From contig JBCLBO010000007.1 in the NCBI GenBank assembly GCA_038916785.1, forward strand, positions 1 through 64,000: a stretch of DNA of 64,000 nt, written 5' to 3'. How positions within the stretch are numbered: position 1 is the first letter of the stretch; each line of letters starts with the position of its first letter. The DNA comes from VFKU01 sp038916785. Its GTDB lineage: Bacteria > Hydrogenedentota > Hydrogenedentia > Hydrogenedentales > GCA-2746185. This document shows, one piece after another, positions 35,981-44,376 of this stretch. The notes beneath the pieces were generated by a model that saw nothing but the letters and a program-made list of their open reading frames with translations, ran no database searches and was not told the DNA's origin. The translations under genes and the position numbers were made by a program.

Positions 35981-36021
35981 AGACGCTTTGAGATACAAAT
36001 GAATTATCTATGAAAAATCTC

Positions 36022-36050
36022 TTGACAAAACAGGAAACGACTCTTACCCT
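36022..36050 (+). promoter_or_regulatory. promoter of the AT-richer insert
   Basis: A perfect TTGACA (36022-36027) is followed after 17 bases by TACCCT (36045-36050). It lies inside what would be the N-terminus if the first ATG (36010) were used. It supports ATG 36109 as the real start, giving a leader of about 50 bases that contains the palindrome at 36063-36090. Confidence 0.5.
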
Positions 36051-36062
36051 TAGTCAGGGGGA

Positions 36063-36090
36063 GAACGAATCATCGCGTCAAGATTCGTTC
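36063..36090. promoter_or_regulatory. perfect leader palindrome (operator or hairpin)
   Basis: GAACGAATC (36063-36071) and GATTCGTTC (36082-36090) are exact inverted repeats of nine bases, ten apart. They sit just downstream of the TTGACA promoter and upstream of the first gene of the insert. It could be a dimeric repressor site or an RNA hairpin; no T-run follows, so a terminator is less likely. Confidence 0.5.
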
Positions 36091-36108
36091 GCCAAGGGGG
36101 CGTCTTCT

Positions 36109-36591
36109 ATGAACGGGAGAGTTGTCGCGGCAGAGAAGCATCTAGTCGGCAAGAGGCCTAGCGCGGATTTTGCGGTTGTCGCGTGTAAGGCAGCCAAGGA
36201 GATTGACAATTACGTACATGGGGGTTTAAGGAAGAGTGAAGCACTCAGCAAACTAGCCGAGTACATTTCCGATTCTTTTGGACTCGGAAGTTCGAGCGAG
36301 AACCAGTCAAGTGTGGAGACGAGAATGTACGATCCAAGCGCGATCGTACTTCTTAAACATGCAGTCCTAGAGAGTGAAAAATACACCACAATCCAAGAAC
36401 TTAGGAATGAAAGCGCACTAATTGCGCAACAACTAACTGAAGTCGCCAAGAAAGTTTCCGGGAACGCGATTCCGAAGAACGATCCCGCGTTGTCGAAGCT
36501 AAGACAGTTTTGTTTAGCGCTTTCTCGTAGAGACTCTGCCACGGAGAGATCTCCGTTCGACTCACATTCCACGGATGAATGGTTTTCATAG
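36109..36591 (+). CDS. unknown protein, first gene of the insert
   Basis: 160 residues from ATG 36109, which has AAGGGGG eight bases upstream. An ATG at 36010 would add 33 residues but would place the promoter and palindrome inside the gene. I recognise no family. It looks soluble and mostly helical: ADFAVVACKAAKEIDNYVHG, RKSEALSKLAEYISDSFGL, LRNESALIAQQLTEVAKKVS. No cysteine pairs, signal peptide or membrane segment. Base composition and codon use are AT-richer than the flanking rplQ and sufB. It is followed by the HExxH gene after nine bases, which suggests a functional pair. Confidence 0.65.
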   Translation: MNGRVVAAEKHLVGKRPSADFAVVACKAAKEIDNYVHGGLRKSEALSKLAEYISDSFGLGSSSENQSSVETRMYDPSAIVLLKHAVLESEKYTTIQELRNESALIAQQLTEVAKKVSGNAIPKNDPALSKLRQFCLALSRRDSATERSPFDSHSTDEWFS

Positions 36592-36600
36592 CTGCCAGAC

Positions 36601-37911
36601 GTGAGAATCATCGAGTACACTAAACAACGCCTTCAGGCCTTTCTTGACGAGATAGATCGACTGAAAGAGTCTGAATTCGCGTATCAAGATCCCCGCGAAG
36701 CGCTTATCCTGCTTGAGCAAATAATCAAAAAGGACCTCAAAGAACTCTCAGAACCTTCGTTTGCAGGTGACGATGTCGTCAAGGAATACTGTTCACACAT
36801 TTTAAGCAAGCTTTTCAAGATAGCGCCTCTCTTGGGCTTCATACTGAGAGCAACAAATGTCCGAAATGCCTTCGAAATTGTTGGACCATTGCAACGACTA
36901 GCTAGCGCACTTTTGCCGCCGCCAGGCGGCGGCTCTCGCCGAAACAGAACGAAGCTGATCCTATCATCAGAATGGGCGTATTCGCCCTTTACCTATAAGC
37001 GCGAAACGATTGCCAAGGAGTTACCACAGTTCGTCCTGATAGGATTCCCCGCGCCTGAATCTTCGAACCCGCTACTACTTCCGCTTGCCGCGCATGAAAT
37101 TGGACACAGCGCTTGGTCGCTCAACCGGCTGGACACAAAATATCGCGACCGTCTGAACCAAGTGATCCCCGATCTGATTAGGCGTCGCCATTGGAATGAG
37201 TACATGGAGATCTTCAAAGAAATTAGGCGAGATAAAGCGCTCTTTACTGAAGACCTCAATGCACCCGAGACATGGATGCTTGCCCTAGACTGGGGGGTTA
37301 GGCAATGCGAAGAATCCTTCTGCGATTTTGCAGGACTGCGAGTATTCGGCTTGTCATACATGAAGGCTTTTTCTTATCTATTGTCACCGAATCCGAGGGG
37401 AGCGCGGCCTCTACACTATCCAAACCTAATCAACCGCATCAAAAATCTGATTCATGCCGCTGGTCGATACTCCATTACACTTGATACTGATTATTTATGT
37501 TACTTCGACGATCTACAGCTCCCGCATCTGACAAAAGCCGACCAATTTCGAGTTCAACTTGCCGATGAAGCCTGTGCGTCTGTTATCCATGAGTTGATGG
37601 AGGATGCGAACGTGATCGCCGACGTCGCAGGGATTCCGTCACCTGAGTCATTCGCTGAGGAAGAAAAAAGGATTATTGACCACTTCAGAAAAGTGGTACC
37701 TGCAGAAGGTACTCCAGGCTTGGTACCCATTGTGAACGCGGGCTGGAAGGCTTTCGAAGCGCAAGATCTTTGGAGTAAATCTCCCCACATGCTTCCGCGT
37801 CGAAACGAGATCCTTAAGAATTTGATAATCAAGAACTTGGAAGTGTATGAATTTGAATGTATCACCAACAAGCGACGAAAAAAGATTGACAATGCCGAAC
37901 CTTCAACTTAG
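36601..37911 (+). CDS. gluzincin-like HExxH protein of unrecognised family
   Basis: 436 residues. HEIGH at 165-169 supplies the His ligands and catalytic Glu of a zinc metallopeptidase. EESFCDFAG at 237-245 has the E-x3-D-h-x-G pattern that carries the third ligand in thermolysin-type gluzincins (E238 ligand, D242 partner), here 69 residues after the HExxH. The N-terminal ~110 residues are helical with a PPPGGG hinge at 106-111. A conserved-looking FVLIGFPAPESSNPLLLPLA strand precedes the motif. No signal peptide or membrane helix, so probably cytoplasmic. GTG start nine bases after the preceding gene. I do not recognise the family. A non-catalytic role is possible. Confidence 0.7.
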   Translation: MRIIEYTKQRLQAFLDEIDRLKESEFAYQDPREALILLEQIIKKDLKELSEPSFAGDDVVKEYCSHILSKLFKIAPLLGFILRATNVRNAFEIVGPLQRLASALLPPPGGGSRRNRTKLILSSEWAYSPFTYKRETIAKELPQFVLIGFPAPESSNPLLLPLAAHEIGHSAWSLNRLDTKYRDRLNQVIPDLIRRRHWNEYMEIFKEIRRDKALFTEDLNAPETWMLALDWGVRQCEESFCDFAGLRVFGLSYMKAFSYLLSPNPRGARPLHYPNLINRIKNLIHAAGRYSITLDTDYLCYFDDLQLPHLTKADQFRVQLADEACASVIHELMEDANVIADVAGIPSPESFAEEEKRIIDHFRKVVPAEGTPGLVPIVNAGWKAFEAQDLWSKSPHMLPRRNEILKNLIIKNLEVYEFECITNKRRKKIDNAEPST

Positions 37912-37934
37912 CTAGTTTGGCGTACTGGATTTAA

Positions 37935-38082
37935 CTAGAAGCTATCCCAAAACCCCTGAGACGCCAACGGACTTCTACTGATGTATTACGAGAATGAGCG
38001 AAGTTTCCGAACAAACGTAAAGAACGAGATTCTTCACTTTGTTCAGAAAGACAACAAATGGCGGTTTTGGGATAGCTTCTAG
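37935..38082. mobile_element. MITE: 140-base element with 16-base terminal inverted repeats and CTAG duplication
   Basis: AAGCTATCCCAAAACC (37939-37954) is perfectly inverted as GGTTTTGGGATAGCTT (38063-38078). Both ends are flanked by CTAG (37935-37938 and 38079-38082), consistent with a four-base target duplication as made by IS5-type elements. The 140-base interior has no transposase. It sits between the HExxH gene and the deaminase-family gene and ends 34 bases before the latter. It may therefore have altered or supplied that gene's promoter. Confidence 0.85.
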
Positions 38083-38116
38083 AACATCGCGCCGTTGGCA
38101 GGGCTGAAAGATAAAG

Positions 38117-38761
38117 ATGTTAAGCGCGAAGGCTATTGCGAAACGAATCCGAAAGGGAAAGAATCCAAGCGTCGTAGATCCATTGTGTATTATTCCGTTG
38201 CGAGCACGTGATTTGAGGGCGTTGGCATCAAGCGGTGCTTCATCCATAGACTTGCGGCTTGGTACTTGGTTTTCGGTACTTCGCCAGGCGCGTCTCCCTT
38301 GTCTGGACATAGACGACAAGTATCCAGCCTCGGAATCGAAACTCGCCAAGAAGTCTTATGTTCATTTCGGGAGAAATTTCTATCTACATCCGGGCAGTTT
38401 CGTGCTCGGGATTACACTCGAGTGGCTGAGGCTCCCGAATGATCTGGCCGGAGCGGTTATCGGAAAGTCCAGTTGGGGAAGGCGAGGGTTGGTCATTGCG
38501 ACGGCTACGGGCGTACACCCTGGTTTTCGAGGTTGCCTAACGCTCGAGTTGGCAAATGTGGGTGAGTTGCCGATCGCGATACAACCCGGAATGTGTATTT
38601 GCCAGCTGAGCCTGTACAGAGTTGACGAACCAGACACTAAGAATGTCGACAAGAGCCAGCACAGTGGCCACCGACAACCAAGATTAGGAAAGATCGAACT
38701 TGACGATACAGCTAAACTTCTGAAGCGTGCGCTTACGGGCTCGAATCGTAATTCCAAGTAG
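38117..38761 (+). CDS. dCTP deaminase-family protein
   Basis: 214 residues of the Dcd/dUTPase fold. SSIDLRLGTWFSVLR, GKSSWGRRG and VHPGFRGCLTLELANVG align with E. coli Dcd. S118, R122 and E144 stand for Dcd S111, R115 and E138, so catalysis is plausible. QPGMCICQLSLYRV matches the conserved RPGM strand. The C-terminal phosphate-binding arm is altered (SGHRQPRLGKI). Function is either dCTP to dUTP deamination or a related nucleotide hydrolysis. Its place in an AT-rich insert rather than with thymidylate genes suggests a defence or mobile role, since phage-induced dCTP deaminases that deplete dCTP are known. No clear ribosome-binding site after the MITE. Confidence 0.85.
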   Translation: MLSAKAIAKRIRKGKNPSVVDPLCIIPLRARDLRALASSGASSIDLRLGTWFSVLRQARLPCLDIDDKYPASESKLAKKSYVHFGRNFYLHPGSFVLGITLEWLRLPNDLAGAVIGKSSWGRRGLVIATATGVHPGFRGCLTLELANVGELPIAIQPGMCICQLSLYRVDEPDTKNVDKSQHSGHRQPRLGKIELDDTAKLLKRALTGSNRNSK

Positions 38762-39018
38762 CGCGAATCTGCAAATACGTCTAGGAGAGTGATCCTTCCA
38801 AAGTCACCAATCATCGCAAGAACCTGCCCGCTTATCAAGCGAATATTGATTGGACCACATGATCGACTTGGAGATCATTTCTCTGCCTTTAGTTACAACG
38901 TAAGTACCTGATACCATTGAGGGAATAAAGGTTTTTAGGGTCATGTTAGCGAGACAGGTGGAATATCGGCCGGGTGTCCGGACGGGGTCCGCCCTGCACT
39001 AACCCCGAAGGTTTCAGC
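38762..39018. other. junction between the insert and the suf operon
   Basis: AT-rich composition continues to about 38940 and then switches to host-like GC-rich sequence. No gene is supported. A 19-codon frame (38943-39002, ATG to TAA) lies directly before sufB but has no family features. I cannot identify a convincing -35/-10 pair or an Rrf2-type operator, though the suf promoter should lie here. Confidence 0.4.
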
Positions 39019-40512
39019 ATGAGTTCTCACGAGACGATACTGGGCAATGAATATACCGGCAGCCGCATCAAAGAGAGCAATCGCAAGGTGGCGGAGCTTG
39101 CCGACCGGGAGTACAAGTACGGCTGGGAAACGATCATCGAGTCGGACACGTTTCCGCCGGGGTTGGACGAAGATGTCGTCCGCGCGATCTCGAAGAAGAA
39201 AGACGAACCGGAGTGGATGACGGAGTGGCGGCTCAAGGCCTACCGTGCCTGGCTCGAGATGACGGAGCCGCACTGGCCCAACGTGCACTACGAGCCGATT
39301 GATTACCAGGCCCTCAGCTACTACTCCGCGCCGAAGAACCAGGTGAAGTACGAGAACCTGGACGAGATCGATCCGGAATTGCTCCGCACCTTTGAGAAAC
39401 TCGGTATTCCGCTCAATGAGCAAAAGCGCCTTTCCGGGGTCGCGGTGGATGCCGTGTTCGACAGCGTCTCGGTCGCCACCACGCACCAGGATATTCTCGC
39501 GCGGCACGGCGTGATCTTCTGTTCGTTCAGCGAGGCCGTGAAGCAGTATCCCGATCTGGTCAAGAAGTATCTGGGATCTGTGGTGCCTGCGAACGACAAT
39601 TTTTTCGCGGCGCTCAATTCGGCGGTATTCAGCGATGGCTCTTTCGCGTACATCCCGAAGGGCGTGAAGTGCCCGCTTGACCTGTCCACCTATTTCCGCA
39701 TGAATCAGAAATCGACGGGACAATTCGAGCGCACGCTGATCATCGCTGAAGAAGGCGCGTCGGTGAATTACCTCGAAGGCTGCACGGCGCCGATGCGCGA
39801 CGAGAACCAGCTCCACGCGGCGGTCGTCGAGCTTGTCGCGCTGGACAACGGCACGGTGCACTATTCGACCGTGCAGAACTGGTACGCCGGCAACGAGGAG
39901 GGCAAGGGCGGCATCTTCAATTTTGTGACCAAGCGCGGCAAGTGCCTGGGCAAGAACTCACACATTTCGTGGACGCAGGTCGAGACCGGATCCGCGATCA
40001 CGTGGAAATACCCGAGCTGCCTGCTGATCGGCGACAACTCCGTGGGCGAGTTCTATTCCGTCGCTGTGAGCACGAAGCGGCAGCAGGCCGATACCGGTAC
40101 GAAGATGATCCACATCGGGAAAAACACGCGCAGCACGGTGATCTCGAAGACGATTTCGGCCGGCCGCGGACAAAACAGCTACCGCGGACTGGTGAAGATC
40201 ATGCCGAAGGCCGCGAACTCGCGCAGTTACACCCAGTGCGACTCGCTGCTCATTGGCGACAAATGCGGCGCGCACACCTTCCCCTACATCGAAGTGAGGA
40301 ACACGACGTCCAACGTGGAGCACGAAGCGTCCACGTCGAAGATCAGCGAGGACCAGTTGTTCTACTGCCGGCAGCGCGGGCTCTCGACGGACGACGCGGT
40401 CTCGACGATTATCAACGGGTATTGCAAGGAAGTCTTCGACCACCTCCCGATGGAGTTCGCCGTCGAAGCCTCGAACCTGCTCGGCCTAACGCTCGAAGGC
40501 AGCGTCGGCTGA
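39019..40512 (+). CDS. sufB: Fe-S cluster assembly scaffold subunit SufB
   Basis: Core of the SufBC2D scaffold that assembles Fe-S clusters in the cytoplasm. Family phrases: YKYGWETIIESDTFPPGLDE, AISKKKDEPEWMTEWRLKAY, FRMNQKSTGQFERTLIIAEE, NYLEGCTAPMRDENQLHAAV and QCDSLLIGDKCGAHTFPYIE. 497 residues. ATG 39019 is chosen because GAAGG lies seven bases upstream; a GTG at 38974 is in frame but lacks support. First gene of sufBCDSU. The order lacks a sufE and uses sufU. Confidence 0.97.
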   Translation: MSSHETILGNEYTGSRIKESNRKVAELADREYKYGWETIIESDTFPPGLDEDVVRAISKKKDEPEWMTEWRLKAYRAWLEMTEPHWPNVHYEPIDYQALSYYSAPKNQVKYENLDEIDPELLRTFEKLGIPLNEQKRLSGVAVDAVFDSVSVATTHQDILARHGVIFCSFSEAVKQYPDLVKKYLGSVVPANDNFFAALNSAVFSDGSFAYIPKGVKCPLDLSTYFRMNQKSTGQFERTLIIAEEGASVNYLEGCTAPMRDENQLHAAVVELVALDNGTVHYSTVQNWYAGNEEGKGGIFNFVTKRGKCLGKNSHISWTQVETGSAITWKYPSCLLIGDNSVGEFYSVAVSTKRQQADTGTKMIHIGKNTRSTVISKTISAGRGQNSYRGLVKIMPKAANSRSYTQCDSLLIGDKCGAHTFPYIEVRNTTSNVEHEASTSKISEDQLFYCRQRGLSTDDAVSTIINGYCKEVFDHLPMEFAVEASNLLGLTLEGSVG

Positions 40513-40561
40513 ACGGCGGCGCTCCGGCGCCGCGCGGATACTACGAAGGAGCCCAAGCGCC

Positions 40562-41323
40562 ATGGTCATGCTGGAAATTCACAATTTGCACGTCTCGGTG
40601 GATGGAAACGAGATCCTCCGCGGCGTGGACTTGACGGTGAACGCGGGCGAGGTGCACGCGATCATGGGGCCGAACGGGTCCGGCAAGAGCACGCTTGCGC
40701 AGGCGCTGGCGGGCCACGGCGCGTACGAAATCACCGAAGGCACGGTCAGTTTCCTCGGGCACGCGGACTTCCTCGAAATGCCGCCGGAGGAACGCGCGCG
40801 GCTCGGGTTCTTCCTGGCGTTTCAGTATCCGGTCGAAATCCCCGGCATATCGAACGCCTATTTCCTCCAGTCTTCGCTGAATGAAATCCGCAAGAGCCAT
40901 GGTCTGCCCGAGTTGGACGCGATTGAATTTCAGGACATCCTTGCTGAGAAAATGGATCTCGTGAACGTGCCCGTGCACTTCGCGGACCGCAACGTGAACG
41001 AAGGGTTCTCGGGTGGCGAGAAGAAGCGCAACGAGATCTTGCAGATGGCGGTGCTCGAGCCGCGCATGTGCGTGCTCGACGAGACCGATTCCGGGCTCGA
41101 CATCGACGCGCTGCGGATCGTGTCCGACGGCATCAACAAGCTGCGCGGCATGGAGCGCGGGTTTATCCTGGTGACGCATTACCAGCGCCTGCTGACGTAC
41201 GTGAAGCCGGACTACGTGCATGTGCTGTATCGCGGCCGGCTGGTGAAATCCGGCGGGCCGGAGCTCGCGCTTGAACTCGAGAAGCGCGGCTACGACTGGC
41301 TGCGCGAGACGACCCCGGCCTGA
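40562..41323 (+). CDS. sufC: Fe-S assembly ATPase SufC
   Basis: ABC-type ATPase that drives SufBC2D conformational change. Walker A GPNGSGKSTLAQALAG, signature FSGGEKKRNEILQM, Walker B CVLDETDSGLDIDAL and switch His in LVTHYQRLL. SufC-specific features are the KKRNE after the signature and FLAFQYPVEIPGI. 253 residues. No membrane partner; it acts on SufB and SufD. Confidence 0.98.
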   Translation: MVMLEIHNLHVSVDGNEILRGVDLTVNAGEVHAIMGPNGSGKSTLAQALAGHGAYEITEGTVSFLGHADFLEMPPEERARLGFFLAFQYPVEIPGISNAYFLQSSLNEIRKSHGLPELDAIEFQDILAEKMDLVNVPVHFADRNVNEGFSGGEKKRNEILQMAVLEPRMCVLDETDSGLDIDALRIVSDGINKLRGMERGFILVTHYQRLLTYVKPDYVHVLYRGRLVKSGGPELALELEKRGYDWLRETTPA

Positions 41324-41334
41324 ATCGCGGACCC

Positions 41335-42654
41335 ATGACGACGCTGACTGCACCCCAGACGACTTGGCCGCATTTCGAGGCCGACATCGGTCGCGCGCAG
41401 GCCCTCGGCGGCCCCGCGTGGCTGCAGGAAATCCGCCGCGAAGGCGCGAAGCGCTTCGCCGAAATCGGCCTGCCGCACCACCGGCAAGAGGCTTGGCGCT
41501 TCACGAACATTTCGCCGATCGCCAAGGCGGGTTTGCGCCCTGCGCTGGACCAGCCGGGCCGCGCAGTGCAGTCGGCGGAAGTCGCGCCGCTGCTCTACTG
41601 CCCAAGCTGGCCGCGCATCGTATTCGTGGACGGCGTTTATGCGCCGGGGCTCACGAGCATCAAGAAGATCGCCGCGGGCGTGCGCTTCGGATCGCTGGCC
41701 GAGGCGATCGCCGCGGGCGAAGGGACGCTCCAGGAGCACCTCGGCAAGCACGCCGCCGCGACGAGCGGGTACGTGGCGATGAACAGCGCGCTGCTGCATG
41801 ACGGCGCCTACCTCCACGTGCCGGATGGTGTCGCGCTCGAGGAGCCGGTCCACATCCTGCACATCGCCACCGGCGCGAAGGAAGCCGCCGCGCACGCGCG
41901 CAATCTCGTCGTGCTCGGCCGGTCCGCGTCGGCGGCCGTGGTGGAGAGTTACATCGGCCTGACGCCCGATGCGGCCTATCTCACCAATGTGGTCTCCGAG
42001 TTTGTGCTGGGCGACAACTCCACGCTGCACCGGCACAAAATCGTTGAGGAAGGCGCGCGCGGCCACCATCTCGAATCGGCCGCCGTTGTGCAGGGGCGGG
42101 ACAGCACGCTCGGGGCCTTCGCCATTACGCTGGCGGGTGCGATCGTGCGAAACGAGCTAAACCTGCTGCTGGCGGGCGAGAACGCGAAGGCGGAGCTCAA
42201 GGGCCTGTACTTGAACGACGGCGACCGGCTGATCGACAACCACCTGAATGTGACCCACGCCGCGTGCCACTGCTACAGCCGCATGGGCTACAAGGGCGTG
42301 CTCGATGGCCGCAGCACCGCCGTGTTCACGGGCAAGGTTCACGTGCTCCCCGGCGCGCAGAAGACGGACTCGAACCAGCTCAACAACAATCTGCTGCTCT
42401 CCGGCGACGCGACGATCGACACCAAGCCGCAGCTCGAAATCTTCGCGGACGACGTGAAATGCACGCACGGCGCGACGATCGGCGGGTTCCCGCGCGAGCA
42501 CATTTTTTATTTCCAGAGCCGCGGCATGACGGCCGCGATGGCGAACGCGATCTTGACGTATGGCTTCGCGTCCGAAGTGGTCCATGCGATCACCGTCCCG
42601 GAACTGCGCGCGCGGCTCGCGAAGTACGTCTTCGACAAATACAGCCCGAAATAA
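41335..42654 (+). CDS. sufD: Fe-S assembly subunit SufD
   Basis: SufB paralogue completing the SufBC2D complex. It has the N-terminal helical part (HHRQEAWRFTNISPIA) and the beta-helix, including EEPVHILHIATGAKEAAAHA, VLPGAQKTDSNQLNNNLLLS and KCTHGATIGGFPREHIFYFQ, where the conserved His is thought to help cluster formation. The C-terminal YGFASEVVHAI is typical. 439 residues. Eleven bases after sufC. Confidence 0.96.
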   Translation: MTTLTAPQTTWPHFEADIGRAQALGGPAWLQEIRREGAKRFAEIGLPHHRQEAWRFTNISPIAKAGLRPALDQPGRAVQSAEVAPLLYCPSWPRIVFVDGVYAPGLTSIKKIAAGVRFGSLAEAIAAGEGTLQEHLGKHAAATSGYVAMNSALLHDGAYLHVPDGVALEEPVHILHIATGAKEAAAHARNLVVLGRSASAAVVESYIGLTPDAAYLTNVVSEFVLGDNSTLHRHKIVEEGARGHHLESAAVVQGRDSTLGAFAITLAGAIVRNELNLLLAGENAKAELKGLYLNDGDRLIDNHLNVTHAACHCYSRMGYKGVLDGRSTAVFTGKVHVLPGAQKTDSNQLNNNLLLSGDATIDTKPQLEIFADDVKCTHGATIGGFPREHIFYFQSRGMTAAMANAILTYGFASEVVHAITVPELRARLAKYVFDKYSPK

Positions 42655-42670
42655 CCCGGACGAGGCCCCC

Positions 42671-43918
42671 ATGAACCTGCGCACCGCCACCGAGCCCCGG
42701 TTCGACGTGGAAGCGGCGCGGGCGGACTTCCCGATTTTGGCGTCCCGCGTGGGCGGCAAGCCGCTGGTCTATCTCGACAACGCGGCTTCGGCGCAAAAGC
42801 CGCGCGCGGTGATCGATGCGGTCCGGCGCTTCTACGAGTCCGAGAACGCCAACGTCCACCGTGGCGTGCATCATCTCAGCCAGATCGCCTCGGAGCGTTA
42901 CGAGACCGCGCGCGAGAGCCTCCGGCGCCTGCTGAACGCGCGCGATCAGCGAGAGGTCCTATTCACTTCCGGCGCGACGGACGCGATCAATCTCGTCGCC
43001 ACCTCCTTTGGCCAGGCCTTCCTGAAGGCGGGCGACGAGGTGCTGCTCACGCAGATGGAGCACCACTCGAACATCGTCCCCTGGCAGATGCTGCGCGATC
43101 GCGCGGGGATTGTGCTGCGCGTCATCCCGGTGACCGACAGCGGCGAGCTCGATCTGGAAGCGTTCGATCGGCTTCTCACGAATCGCACAAAACTCGTCGC
43201 CATGGTTCACGTCTCCAACGCGCTCGGCACCATCAATCCCGTCCGGGAGATCATCGCCGAGGCGCACGCGCGCGGTGCGGCGGTGCTGCTCGATTGCGCG
43301 CAGGCCGCGCCGCACCTGCGCATCGACGTGCAGGACCTCGGCTGCGATTTCGCGGCGATTGCCGGCCACAAAATGTTCGGCCCGACGGGCATCGGCGTGC
43401 TGTATGGCCGCGCCGAGAGCCTGGATCGCATGCCCCCGCACCGCGGCGGCGGTAACATGATCCGATCGGTTTCCTTTGAGAAAACGACCTATGCGGACGT
43501 GCCGGCGCGCTTCGAAGCGGGCACGCCGCCGATTGCCGGCGCGATTGGTCTGGGTGCGGCGGCGGAGTACCTCATGAACATGGACTTCCGCGCGGCGATG
43601 GCGCACGAGGCGGAATTGCTCGACTACGCGACGGAGCAACTGCGCGGCGTTCCCGGACTCCGTATCATTGGCACAGCGGCGGAGAAGGTCCCCGTGATTT
43701 CCTTCACGATGGACGCGGCGCACCCGCACGACATCGGGCAGTTGCTGGACGACGACGGCATTGCGATTCGCGCGGGCCACCACTGCACGCAGCCTCTGGT
43801 GCAACGCTTCGGCGTGCCTGCGACGGCGCGGGCGTCCTTCGCGCTTTACAACACGCGCGGCGAGGTCGATGCGCTCGTGGCCGGGCTGCACCGGGTGATC
43901 GAGGTTTTTACTGGATGA
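42671..43918 (+). CDS. sufS: cysteine desulfurase SufS
   Basis: PLP enzyme that takes sulfur from cysteine. YLDNAASAQKP, NVHRGVHHLSQIA and the PLP lysine K234 in AGHKMFGPTG are present; the catalytic Cys372 is in RAGHHCTQPL. This is a group II (SufS-type) desulfurase of 415 residues. ATG 42671 follows a GAGGCCCCC stretch. It overlaps sufU by four bases (ATGA), so the two partners are co-translated. Confidence 0.97.
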   Translation: MNLRTATEPRFDVEAARADFPILASRVGGKPLVYLDNAASAQKPRAVIDAVRRFYESENANVHRGVHHLSQIASERYETARESLRRLLNARDQREVLFTSGATDAINLVATSFGQAFLKAGDEVLLTQMEHHSNIVPWQMLRDRAGIVLRVIPVTDSGELDLEAFDRLLTNRTKLVAMVHVSNALGTINPVREIIAEAHARGAAVLLDCAQAAPHLRIDVQDLGCDFAAIAGHKMFGPTGIGVLYGRAESLDRMPPHRGGGNMIRSVSFEKTTYADVPARFEAGTPPIAGAIGLGAAAEYLMNMDFRAAMAHEAELLDYATEQLRGVPGLRIIGTAAEKVPVISFTMDAAHPHDIGQLLDDDGIAIRAGHHCTQPLVQRFGVPATARASFALYNTRGEVDALVAGLHRVIEVFTG

Positions 43919-44367
43919 CTCAGCACCGCGCGCTCTACGAGAAAGTGATCCTCGATCACAACCGCTCGCCGCGCAATTTCGGGAAGATGGCCAATCCGGA
44001 CGCGCAGGCGGAGGGATTCAATGCGCTCTGCGGCGATCAGTTCACGGTGTACATGCGCATGGACGGCGATCGGATAGCGGAGGTGAAGTTCGAAGGCGCG
44101 GGATGCGCGATTTCGAAATCGTCGGCGTCCGTGATGACGACGGAACTTGCGGGCAAGACCCGGGCCGAGGCGGAGGCGCTGTTTACGCGGTTTAAGGACA
44201 TGATCACCTCCGAGCCCGGCAGCCCGCTGGATGATGAAACTCTCGGGAAACTGGCCATTTTCGGCGGTATTCGCGAATTCCCGGTGCGCGCGAAATGCGC
44301 GACGCTGGCCTGGCACACGGCGCTCTCGGCATTGCGCGGCAGCCAGGAGCCGGTGAGCACGGAGTAG
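43915..44367 (+). CDS. sufU: zinc-dependent sulfur transferase SufU
   Basis: Accepts sulfur from SufS and passes it to the SufBCD scaffold. IscU-like fold with Cys39 in NALCGD, Asp41, Cys64 in GAGCAISKSSAS and Cys128 in RAKCATLAW: the SufU zinc site and catalytic Cys. The 20-residue insert between the second and third motifs that separates SufU from IscU is present. 150 residues. Confidence 0.95.
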   Translation: MTQHRALYEKVILDHNRSPRNFGKMANPDAQAEGFNALCGDQFTVYMRMDGDRIAEVKFEGAGCAISKSSASVMTTELAGKTRAEAEALFTRFKDMITSEPGSPLDDETLGKLAIFGGIREFPVRAKCATLAWHTALSALRGSQEPVSTE

Positions 44368-44376
44368 AGAAAAACG

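Noticed and set aside
38943..39002. 19-codon leader peptide before sufB
   Set aside because: No ribosome-binding site or attenuator-like structure; it could be chance.
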